DNA of 13,336 nucleotides, taken from assembly GCA_028281215.1 (NCBI GenBank), contig JANQKH010000812.1:1-13336 (forward strand), in the 5' to 3' direction. This stretch comes from Phycisphaeraceae bacterium (GTDB taxonomy: Bacteria > Planctomycetota > Phycisphaerae > Phycisphaerales > Phycisphaeraceae). The notes beneath the pieces are model-generated. The model worked only from the letters and a program-made list of their open reading frames with translations, was not told the DNA's origin and did no database searches. The position numbers and the translations under genes were made by a program. Position 1 is the first letter of the stretch; every line of letters starts with the position of its first letter. Positions 1 through 6,524 of the stretch are shown in pieces.

Positions 1-1
1 C

Positions 2-376
2 ACGAACCCCAGGCGGCTCTGGTTTAACGGCGATCTCAAGCCGAAGACCAGCAGCGCTGTGGTCTACAAAGGTGCGGTGTTCGGTGTGAGTCAGATTGGC
101 GGCAAGCTCGTCTGCATCAACGCGGCCAACGGCAAAACTCTCTGGGAACAACGCGGCTTCGGCGGCGGCACCGTCTCCCTTGCCGGTGACAAACTCATCG
201 TCCTTGGCGAACGCGGCAACCTCGTGATCGCCCAGGCCACCACCAAGGGATACAAACCCATCAGCGAAGCGAAGGTGCTCAGCGGCACCTGCTGGGTCAA
301 CCCCGTCCTCGCCAACGGTAGACTCTACTGCAAGAACAACAAAGGCGAACTGCTTTGCATCGATGTGCGGAATTGA
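2..376 (+). CDS. PQQ-like beta-propeller repeat protein, C-terminal part (5' end outside window)
   Basis: The frame is open from the window edge and ends at TGA 374-376, leaving 124 residues. It reads as the last blades of a PQQ-like (WD40/YfgL-type) propeller. The visible signs are a blade motif of the kind CINAANGKTLWEQRG, a glycine-rich strand followed by LIVLGERGNLVIA, and a closing blade with NGRLYCKNNKGELLCIDV. Family knowledge: Planctomycetes encode many such exported propeller proteins, usually about 400 residues, annotated 'PQQ-binding-like beta-propeller repeat protein'. Most have no proven enzyme activity. The GTG at base 59 is not a credible start, because the sequence before it (LWFNGDLKPKTSSA) already fits the same fold. 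Signal peptide and substrate cannot be judged from this fragment. The gene converges with the small lipoprotein gene, with only five bases between the stop codons and no clear terminator. Confidence 0.85.
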   Translation, partial: TNPRRLWFNGDLKPKTSSAVVYKGAVFGVSQIGGKLVCINAANGKTLWEQRGFGGGTVSLAGDKLIVLGERGNLVIAQATTKGYKPISEAKVLSGTCWVNPVLANGRLYCKNNKGELLCIDVRN

Positions 377-381
377 ATCGC

Positions 382-984
382 TTACGGTTCAGCCGACGCG
401 ATGGATTCCATTCGCCCCTTGATCGCTTGCAGTAATGCACGTTCCATGTGACCGTCGCGGCCGACCTTGCGCCAATGCGGTCCGTTCACGCCTTCACGTT
501 TCTGCTCGGCGGGAATCGCCTGCAAATTGTTGGTGATAGCATGCCCGTCAGTCGATCCGGTCAGAATCCGTGTTGGGTTCTGCAACCTTTCCAGCGTCAC
601 TTCCACGCGAAGTTGATAGTCATTGCCTGACCGTTCCAACAGCACTGAAACGATGCGCTGCTGATCATTCAGCGTGCTCGAGGCAGCGTCATTGAATGTG
701 ACGTGTTCGCCTTGCCACAACTCAAACGCAGCAGACGACGATCGCGGCTGAGTGCTGATGTGTCCGAATCGGTAGTCTTTCCGATCGACAATGAACCGAT
801 GATCCCGCAGCGTGGCGATGGCGATATTGAATGCGTCGTCGTATCGATCGGCGCTGATGGGAATACGCTCATCGGACGGCGCGACCGGCGCGGCGCAGCC
901 GGTGAACAGGCTCGCGATCAACACCACGAACAGGCAGGATTGGATACGTTTACAGATCGGGCACGAACGAGGGAAACGTGTCAT
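382..984 (-). CDS. Small lipoprotein of unknown function
   Basis: This 200-residue protein begins with a basic stretch and a hydrophobic core (about residues 17-28). A lipobox LFTGC follows, with Cys30 as the probable lipidated residue, so export and membrane anchoring are inferred. The mature part (VAPSDERIPISADRYDDAFNIAIATLRDHRF) looks like a mixed alpha/beta domain with a repeated beta-rich stretch (ISTQPRSS, QLRVEVTLERL). I do not recognise a named family. The ATG at 982-984 is the first start in frame and has no strong Shine-Dalgarno sequence. The long n-region containing two cysteines (Cys8, Cys11) is unusual, so the true start may lie a few codons inside. It lies 44 bases downstream of the HEAT-repeat lipoprotein on the same strand, so co-transcription is plausible. 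Confidence 0.75.
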   Translation of the reverse strand: MTRFPRSCPICKRIQSCLFVVLIASLFTGCAAPVAPSDERIPISADRYDDAFNIAIATLRDHRFIVDRKDYRFGHISTQPRSSSAAFELWQGEHVTFNDAASSTLNDQQRIVSVLLERSGNDYQLRVEVTLERLQNPTRILTGSTDGHAITNNLQAIPAEQKREGVNGPHWRKVGRDGHMERALLQAIKGRMESIASAEP

Positions 985-1028
985 GCCGCATAGTCTACGT
1001 CAATTGGCTCCCGACGCTTTTGCGCTGA

Positions 1029-2918
1029 CTATTCTTGTTTCAAAATGGTTTGCAGTGCGCGGTTGGCGATGGCGGCCAGCGCTTTGTCATCGCCGCGTGA
1101 CGCTTTAACCAGTGCGACTTTCGCTTCCGGGCCGATCAGGCCGAGGGCGAACACCGTCGCGTCGTACACCGCCGGGTCGTTGGACGGCAGCAGTTTCATC
1201 AGCGCGGGTACGGCCTTCGATGCGCTGGGGCCGATCTGGCCGAGAATTTGAATGTATTGCACGCGCAAGGGGTCTTCATCGTCTTCGAGTGACCGGGTCA
1301 GGGCGGGCACGGCTTCGCCGGCGACTTTGATCAGTGCCAGTCGCGCCGCCTGGGCCACCGTCGCGTCCTTGTCGCGCATGGCGGTGATCAGCGGGTACGC
1401 CGCCGCCGACGCATCGGAGCCGATCCGGGCGATGGCTTGTGCGGCACTGGTACGCACGCGCGGTTCGCCCTCGGACAGCGCCTTGATTAGTGCGGGGATG
1501 ACGGTATCCACGCCGGTGGCGATGCGCGACAGGGCATAGGCGGCGTTGTCGCGCACGTCTTCCTGTTCGTCGTCGAGCGCCCAGATCAACGGTGAAACCG
1601 ATGTGGCCGCGTCGGGGCCCACCAGGCCGATCGCTTTGGCCGCCGCGGCGCGGACGCGCGCGTCTTTGTCATACAGAAACTTATTCAACGCGGGGACTGC
1701 CTCGCGCGAGCCGATCATGCCCAACCCGTTGGCTGACGCGCGGCGCACCTGCCAGTTCTTGTGTTTAAGCGTCGTCTCAAACACCGGTACCGCCGCGGCG
1801 CCGAAGCGAACCAGCGACGACGTCGCGTCGCCCCGGACTTTCGCGTCGTCGCTTTTAAGCGCCAATGCCAGCGCGGGAATCGCGTCCGGACTGCCCGTCG
1901 CACCGAGCGCCAACACGGCCAGGTCGCGCACCTGCGGGTCTTTATCGCCGACGGCTTCCTGCAAGATGGGAATCGTGTCCGACGTGCCCATGCCGCTCAA
2001 CGCGGTGACGACGGCGAGGCGAACTTTTGCATCTTCATGCTCAAGCGCCCGCTTGAGCGCCGGCAATGCGTCGTCGCGCAATCGCGTCAGACCTTCAATC
2101 GCCTGATAGCGCACACGATCATCGTCGTCAACGAGCGCGGCGACCATCGGTTCGGCCGCTTCCGGCGAGGCAATGAGCATCAATGCGTACACGCCGGCCC
2201 AACGTTTCTGCCAGTTCGGATCGGTCCGCAACTTGGCCAGATGCGGAATGGACAGCGGCCCGAAATCGCCCAGCGCGAGAATCGCAGCGTCGCGAATTTC
2301 ACGGTCTTGATGGCCCAGCGCGTCCATTAACAACGGCAATCCATCTTCGTGGCCGATGCGACCCAGAATGTCAATCGCGCGCCGGCTCGATGCGGCGTCC
2401 GGTTCGTTGATCAGTTTGCTCAGTGCCGGAATCGCCGGCTGACCCATCCTGACGATCAGCGACGCCGCTTGATCCCGCACGCTCTGGTTTTCATCCTGCA
2501 ACGCCGCGATCATTCGCTCGGCTGACGGCGAACCGGTCACCTGCCCCAGCGCCAGAATCGCGCTGACGCGCACAACCGCGTCTTTGTCTTTGTGCAGCGC
2601 CACCAGTTTTGACTCCGCTGCTGACGCGGGCGTACCGATTTCACCCAGCACTTGTGCAGCGCCGGCGCGGACCGCCGGGTCTTCATCATCAAGCGCGACA
2701 ATCAACGGTTGAATCGCCGAATCCGCTTCGTCGGCCAGCGCGAACAGCGCTTGCGTGGCCAGGTAGCGATAGTCCGGATCACGGTCGGCGAGGGCGCGCG
2801 ACCAGTGCGCAACGGATTCGCCGCGGTAGGTATTCGTTGACTGGGCTTGCTCTTCTCCGCCGCAGCCGAGCATGATGAATGTGGCTGCGAGGCAGAGATT
2901 CAAGGCGATCCATTTCAT
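1029..2918 (-). CDS. HEAT-repeat (PBS-lyase-type) lipoprotein
   Basis: This 629-residue protein has a short signal (MKWIALNLCLAATFIMLGC) with lipobox IMLGC and lipidation expected at Cys19. A linker is followed by YRGESVAHWSRALADRDPDYR, a lead-in common in planctomycete HEAT proteins. The rest, to the C terminus, is a tandem array of roughly sixteen HEAT/PBS-lyase repeats of 30-38 residues. Each follows the pattern PALIxALxDxDxxVRxxAAxALGxIG, for example around IQPLIVALDDEDPAVRAGAA and IPALALALKSDDAKVRGDAT. No catalytic domain is present, so a protein-binding scaffold anchored in a membrane is inferred. The despite-the-name PBS-lyase match does not imply phycobilisome chemistry. The start at 2916-2918 is supported by the signal peptide and by AGGA nine bases upstream. 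Downstream neighbour: the small lipoprotein. Confidence 0.9.
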   Translation of the reverse strand: MKWIALNLCLAATFIMLGCGGEEQAQSTNTYRGESVAHWSRALADRDPDYRYLATQALFALADEADSAIQPLIVALDDEDPAVRAGAAQVLGEIGTPASAAESKLVALHKDKDAVVRVSAILALGQVTGSPSAERMIAALQDENQSVRDQAASLIVRMGQPAIPALSKLINEPDAASSRRAIDILGRIGHEDGLPLLMDALGHQDREIRDAAILALGDFGPLSIPHLAKLRTDPNWQKRWAGVYALMLIASPEAAEPMVAALVDDDDRVRYQAIEGLTRLRDDALPALKRALEHEDAKVRLAVVTALSGMGTSDTIPILQEAVGDKDPQVRDLAVLALGATGSPDAIPALALALKSDDAKVRGDATSSLVRFGAAAVPVFETTLKHKNWQVRRASANGLGMIGSREAVPALNKFLYDKDARVRAAAAKAIGLVGPDAATSVSPLIWALDDEQEDVRDNAAYALSRIATGVDTVIPALIKALSEGEPRVRTSAAQAIARIGSDASAAAYPLITAMRDKDATVAQAARLALIKVAGEAVPALTRSLEDDEDPLRVQYIQILGQIGPSASKAVPALMKLLPSNDPAVYDATVFALGLIGPEAKVALVKASRGDDKALAAIANRALQTILKQE

Positions 2919-3098
2919 GGCGCAGATTCCTGGATGACTGATCGTCGAAGCGGGCGACAGTGGAAGATTGACCTCTGTGGGCCCGCGTGTTGGCCGTTAT
3001 GGGACGCGGCGGCGCTCGATCGGTGATACGCGGCCGGCCTCTATCAAGTTCTACATCGGCATGGCAGCCCCATCGCTCAATGTCGATCGGGCGATCCG
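2919..3098. other. 180-base intergenic gap between HEAT lipoprotein and Popeye-like gene
   Basis: Both flanking genes read on the minus strand, so this gap holds the 3' trailer of the Popeye-like gene and the leader of the HEAT gene. I see no convincing -35/-10 pair and no rho-independent terminator. A short imperfect-loop inverted repeat (GATCG-GG-CGATC, near 3085-3096) lies just after the Popeye-like stop. A plus-strand open frame runs from 2968 into the neighbour, but it has no family features and is mostly antisense to that gene. Confidence 0.4.
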
Positions 3099-3776
3099 TC
3101 AGTCGTCTTCGCCCGCGCCTTTGTCGCTGCTGCGCAATTTGCGTGAGACGTCGGCGCCCATGACCGCCGTCATCAGCGACCGCATCGACGGGTTGCGGTG
3201 CAGCATGCCGCGCAGTTCTTTTTTGTGCCAGACCAGTAACTTCGCCGGTTCGCGGACCACGGCGTCGGCTGAGGCGGTCTCGCGCGTCAGATAACTCATC
3301 TCCCCGATGAATTGCCCGTCGCGCACTGTGGCCACCGTGCGGTCGCCCACTTGAATGTCCACCACGCCGTCGCTGACCAGCATGACGTCGGACAGGTGTT
3401 CACCCTCACTGGCCAGCACTTCGCCGGGTTTCGCGTGATGCCACGCGCCCAATCGCAGCACACGCTGGAATTCCAGTTTGGTGAAGTTGGCGAACATTGT
3501 TTCATACAGTTCCTCTTCGTCTTCGGTGAAATGCACCGCCCGTTCGCCGAACACGATCATCGAAACGTGCACGACGTTGATCGTCATGAACAACAGGTTC
3601 CACAACACGATTGCGTCGGTCCATGACGATCCGCTGCGCATCAGACTGATCGCAATCAGCGTCGAGCTGGCGATGATCGACAAGCAGCGCAGCCAGATGA
3701 TGTCCTTGACCAGAAATGAGAACGCGATCAGGGCGTAGGCAATATGGTCGCCGTAGTTACGGATGAAGTCTTCCAT
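3099..3776 (-). CDS. Popeye (POPDC)-like membrane protein with cyclic-nucleotide-binding-like domain
   Basis: This 225-residue protein has three predicted membrane helices (about 12-26, 28-46, 54-76). They include LRCLSIIASS and the stretch IVLWNLLFMTINVVH followed by GER, matching the W-N-x-x-F-x-x-I-N-x-x-x and R/ER pattern of the Popeye family. Next comes FTEDEEELYETMF, again Popeye-like, and then a CNBD-type beta-roll (about 95-195): GEVLASEGEHLSDVMLVSDG, a phosphate-binding-cassette-like GEMSYLTRETASA at 158-170, and a C-helix. Family knowledge: POPDC proteins are membrane cAMP effectors in animals, and bacterial members exist. Here Gly158 and Glu159 are kept, but the canonical cassette arginine position is Ala168, so nucleotide binding is uncertain. 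It lies 77 bases downstream of the histidine kinase. The start codon (3774-3776) has no Shine-Dalgarno sequence, but the frame and helix order support it. It is unlikely to be a transcription factor, since there is no HTH. Confidence 0.8.
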   Translation of the reverse strand: MEDFIRNYGDHIAYALIAFSFLVKDIIWLRCLSIIASSTLIAISLMRSGSSWTDAIVLWNLLFMTINVVHVSMIVFGERAVHFTEDEEELYETMFANFTKLEFQRVLRLGAWHHAKPGEVLASEGEHLSDVMLVSDGVVDIQVGDRTVATVRDGQFIGEMSYLTRETASADAVVREPAKLLVWHKKELRGMLHRNPSMRSLMTAVMGADVSRKLRSSDKGAGEDD

Positions 3777-3853
3777 GGCCGGTTCTCGGACGGTGGTTCG
3801 GCAAGCAATGCCGCCGTGCGGGCTCCATGGGTATATCGGTCGAACCGGTCGAT

Positions 3854-5731
3854 TCAGTTGGAAGGGGATTGCGCCGGCAGGTGAATGCGAAAGGTGCTTC
3901 CGTGCTTGTCGGTCGAGCCATACAGGCTGTCGACGCTGACATGTCCGCGATGCGCCTGTGCCACATGCTTGACGATCGCCAGACCGAGTCCTGTGCCACC
4001 GAGCGCCCGGCTACGTGCCCGGTCCGTGCGATAAAACCGTTCAAAAATCCGTGAAAGGTGTTTCTTCTCGATGCCCGGACCGTTGTCGGTTACTTCGATG
4101 ACGACTTCGCTGTTGGTCAACCGGGTCGACAGTTGCACGCGCGAGCCGGCAGGGCTGTACTTGATCGCGTTGTCCAGCAGGTTGATCACCGCCTGCACGA
4201 GCAGCGGGGGGTTCACCGCCGCGCGCGCCGCATCCGTCGATTCGATGACCACGTCGATGTCTTTCTCCACGGCACGCGGTTCGCATGTCTCGGCCGCCTC
4301 ACGAAGAATCGATCGAAGGTCGCAGAATTCCAGAGCCAACTGCTGACCTTGTTCGTCCGATTCAATTCTCGCCAACGTCAGCAGGTCTTCCACGATGGAG
4401 TTCAACCGGTCGCCTTGCCGGGCGATGATTGGAAGAAACCGGCGGACCGATTCAAACTGACCATTGGCCGGCGCTGCGTCGTCTTGCGCGGCCCCGTTAC
4501 TGCCGTTGCCGCCCGCACTTGAATCGGCGGGATCAATATCCAGATCGTCGAGCACCGTTTCGACGGCACCCTTGATGGCCGCGATCGGTGTCTTCAACTC
4601 GTGTGAGACGTTCGCCACGAATTCCTGCCGCACCATTTCCAGTTGCCTCAGACGCGTCACGTCATGCAACACGATGACGACACCGGCATTCTGCCCGCGA
4701 TCATCTCGAATCGGCGACGCCTGCGCCTGAAGGAACAAACGATTCTCCGGTCCGCGAATGTTTAATTCATCCACCACCGGTTGGCCGCTGTCCAACGCGC
4801 GGGCGATCAGATCCTGCAATCGCATGTTGCGGATCACTTCATATGACTTGCGGCCATGGGCCGTGACCAGGTCCACGTCCATCCACCCCGCTGCTGCGGC
4901 GTTGATCGTGATCACGCGTTCATCCGGATCGACCGCGATCACGCCTTCAATCATGCTCGCCAGCACAGCCTGCTGTTCCTGTGATTGCTGTGTCGCCTCG
5001 GCGATGCGTTCGTCGAGTTGTCTGGCCATCTGATTCAACGCTTTGGCGAACGTGGCGATCTCTTCGGCGTCCGCGACCGGTAGCGGATTGGTCAGGTCGC
5101 CTTCAGCAAACCGTCGCGCGCCTTGTTCCAACTGTTTGAGCGGCCGACTGATCTTGCGCTGGAATACGACGAACCCGACGATTGCCGCTGCGATTGTGAC
5201 TACCACGCCGCCCATCGCGATGCGTAAATAGAGCACATTCAATGTACGGGCCATGTCTCCCAACGCTACGGAGGTGCGCAGCACGCCGTGAATCTGACCA
5301 TTCTTCCGCAGCGGTCGAGCCACGTAGTGATGATCGTGTTGGACTGTTTTACTGAATCGTGTCGATCGGCCCACGTTACCGTTGAGCGCCTCGACGATCT
5401 CCGGCCGAAACTTGTGGTTGTCCATCAGCGCCGGGTCGGAATCAGAGTCGCCGAGCACTTTGCCGTCCGGCAGGATGAACGTGATCCGCATGCCTGCCGG
5501 CTCACCATAGTGATCGCACAGCGGGTCGATGTCGTCGGTCTTTCCTTCCAGCAGCAAATCCAACATCACCGGCGCGAGCAGGTTGGCCTTTTCTTCCAGC
5601 GCCAGGGCGACTTGGTCGATGTAGGATTGTCTCACCACGCGGCCGGCGTACCACGCGACCGACACCGTTGCCAGGACGATCACGGCCAGGAAGCCGGGTA
5701 CCACTTTCCAGATGAGCCTTCTGCGAATCAT
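3854..5731 (-). CDS. PhoR-like membrane sensor histidine kinase
   Basis: The 625 residues run as: TM1 (about 8-28), a periplasmic sensor region (29-167), TM2 (168-190), HAMP (191-243), a PAS domain (about 252-360), HisKA (365-455) and HATPase_c (475-620). The H-box is VSHELKTP with phospho-accepting His377. The N-box is NLLDNAIKYSPAG (517-529), the G1 box DNGPGI (549-554), the F-box FERFYR (563-568) and the G2 box GGTGLGL (578-584), so the kinase should be active. This architecture matches PhoR-type kinases, but the signal is not known; phosphate is only a family association. The PAS ends in GVVIVLHDVTRLRQLE, typical of PhoR/WalK. An oddity is a Gly/Asn/Ser/Ala/Asp-rich insert at about 398-425, between the two HisKA helices. 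No response regulator is adjacent. The start ATG (5729-5731) has AGAGAG five bases upstream. Popeye-like gene follows. Confidence 0.92.
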   Translation of the reverse strand: MIRRRLIWKVVPGFLAVIVLATVSVAWYAGRVVRQSYIDQVALALEEKANLLAPVMLDLLLEGKTDDIDPLCDHYGEPAGMRITFILPDGKVLGDSDSDPALMDNHKFRPEIVEALNGNVGRSTRFSKTVQHDHHYVARPLRKNGQIHGVLRTSVALGDMARTLNVLYLRIAMGGVVVTIAAAIVGFVVFQRKISRPLKQLEQGARRFAEGDLTNPLPVADAEEIATFAKALNQMARQLDERIAEATQQSQEQQAVLASMIEGVIAVDPDERVITINAAAAGWMDVDLVTAHGRKSYEVIRNMRLQDLIARALDSGQPVVDELNIRGPENRLFLQAQASPIRDDRGQNAGVVIVLHDVTRLRQLEMVRQEFVANVSHELKTPIAAIKGAVETVLDDLDIDPADSSAGGNGSNGAAQDDAAPANGQFESVRRFLPIIARQGDRLNSIVEDLLTLARIESDEQGQQLALEFCDLRSILREAAETCEPRAVEKDIDVVIESTDAARAAVNPPLLVQAVINLLDNAIKYSPAGSRVQLSTRLTNSEVVIEVTDNGPGIEKKHLSRIFERFYRTDRARSRALGGTGLGLAIVKHVAQAHRGHVSVDSLYGSTDKHGSTFRIHLPAQSPSN

Positions 5732-5812
5732 GCGATCTCTCTTGCGAACTGCTCCATTCTACGAAAACTCATTTTATGAGATGCCGGTTAGAACTCCCCG
5801 CTTGGGGATGGC

Positions 5813-5841
5813 AAAAAAATACGGAGCGCCGAAGCACTCCG
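5813..5841 (-). terminator. Rho-independent terminator of the NTF2-like gene (UUCG tetraloop)
   Basis: On the minus strand the sequence is CGGAGTGC-TTCG-GCGCTCCG, an eight-pair stem (one G-T pair) closed by a UUCG tetraloop, followed directly by TATTTTTTT. It lies 33 bases beyond the stop codon of the NTF2-like gene and about 80 bases before the kinase start. It therefore separates the NTF2-like gene from the kinase and implies that the kinase has its own promoter in 5732-5812. Confidence 0.92.
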
Positions 5842-5874
5842 TGGGAAATCGATCTTGGGTTGGTTGGCCGTTGA

Positions 5875-6405
5875 TCAATCCGGCGCGCCGTATCGAAAGG
5901 CGCTTTTGGCCTTGGTGTCGGCTGCCACGAATGCCTTACCGACGATCCGCCACTGGCCGTTGGTTTTCATCAGCGTCAGGTAATCGATCAACTTCGTGCC
6001 GTTCCATGTCAAGCTCACCTTCGCCGACGCCATCGTGTTGTTGACCACGTCCACGCTCATGATCACGCCCTGATTCTTGGGGGAAGGTTTCGCCGTCCAC
6101 TTCTTGATCAATTGTTTCGCCGGAGCGACCTGCACCATGTCCTTGCCCCACTTGTCCTTGCCGATGAAGCGGACTTGCGCATGCGCGTCCCACACCGCTT
6201 CGAGCTTCTTCGCATTGCCTTCGGTGATGCCGTCGAGGTGTTGTTGAATGGTCGTACGGACGGCAAGCATTTCCGCGTTTGCTTTCGGCTTCGATGCTTT
6301 GACTGCTGCTTTGCTCCCCGCGGTCAGCGACGTCTGCGTGATCGCCACGGCGATCAATGTCATGGCGAGGATGGTCACGATTCGTTTCCCTGTGCGACTG
6401 TTCAT
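5875..6405 (-). CDS. Exported NTF2-like / SnoaL-fold protein (lumazine-binding-like)
   Basis: This 176-residue protein has an N-terminal signal peptide (basic RTGKR, hydrophobic 9-22, then a small-residue stretch ending about 30-33). A Lys/Ala-rich linker leads to one NTF2-like domain (about 44-165). The pattern is a helix VRTTIQQHLDGITEGNAKKLEAVWDA, then RFIGKDKWGKDMVQV, then beta strands ending ASAKVSLTW...LIDYLTLMKTNGQWRIVGKAF. That last strand pair is the hallmark of the lumazine-binding-like/SnoaL group. Family members include enzymes and ligand-binding proteins, so no reaction is assigned. The start is firm: AAGGAG sits six bases upstream. It is preceded by a gap holding a 19-base palindrome and followed by a strong terminator, so it is probably a single-gene transcript or the last gene after the PVC-type protein. 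Confidence 0.82.
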   Translation of the reverse strand: MNSRTGKRIVTILAMTLIAVAITQTSLTAGSKAAVKASKPKANAEMLAVRTTIQQHLDGITEGNAKKLEAVWDAHAQVRFIGKDKWGKDMVQVAPAKQLIKKWTAKPSPKNQGVIMSVDVVNNTMASAKVSLTWNGTKLIDYLTLMKTNGQWRIVGKAFVAADTKAKSAFRYGAPD

Positions 6406-6411
6406 AGATTG

Positions 6412-6417
6412 CTCCTT
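6412..6417 (-). promoter_or_regulatory. Shine-Dalgarno of the NTF2-like gene
   Basis: AAGGAG on the minus strand, six bases before the ATG at 6403-6405. It is the best ribosome site in the window and fixes the start of the NTF2-like protein. Confidence 0.85.
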
Positions 6418-6493
6418 GAATAGGGGTGATAGAACAGGAGCACAATACGCTTGAACCGTGCGTCGGTGGGTAACCGAAAAGTAACTGCCGGTG

Positions 6494-6512
6494 ATGTAAC
6501 AGTTTGTTACAT
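6494..6512. promoter_or_regulatory. Perfect 8+3+8 inverted repeat, possible operator
   Basis: The sequence ATGTAACAGTTTGTTACAT is a perfect inverted repeat with 8-base arms and a 3-base centre. It lies 13 bases after the stop of the PVC-type gene and 88 bases before the start of the NTF2-like gene. It is AT-rich against a GC-rich background and has no T-run behind it, so a protein-binding operator for the NTF2-like gene is more likely than a terminator. A further half-site-like GTAAC occurs at 6481-6485. Which regulator would bind is not known. Confidence 0.45.
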
Positions 6513-6524
6513 GCTCGCTTCATG

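Noticed and set aside
1546..2330. Plus-strand open frames across the HEAT-repeat gene
   Set aside because: These are shadows of the repeat-rich gene on the other strand, with Ala/Ser/Arg-biased composition and no start signals.
1029..2918. Phycobilisome lyase
   Set aside because: The repeats match the PBS-lyase HEAT type, but the protein is a long lipoprotein scaffold and nothing suggests bilin chemistry.
6494..6512. Pho box for the PhoR-like kinase
   Set aside because: The palindrome has no direct CTGTCAT-type repeats, and it lies upstream of the NTF2-like gene, not the kinase. Nothing in the sequence links it to phosphate control.
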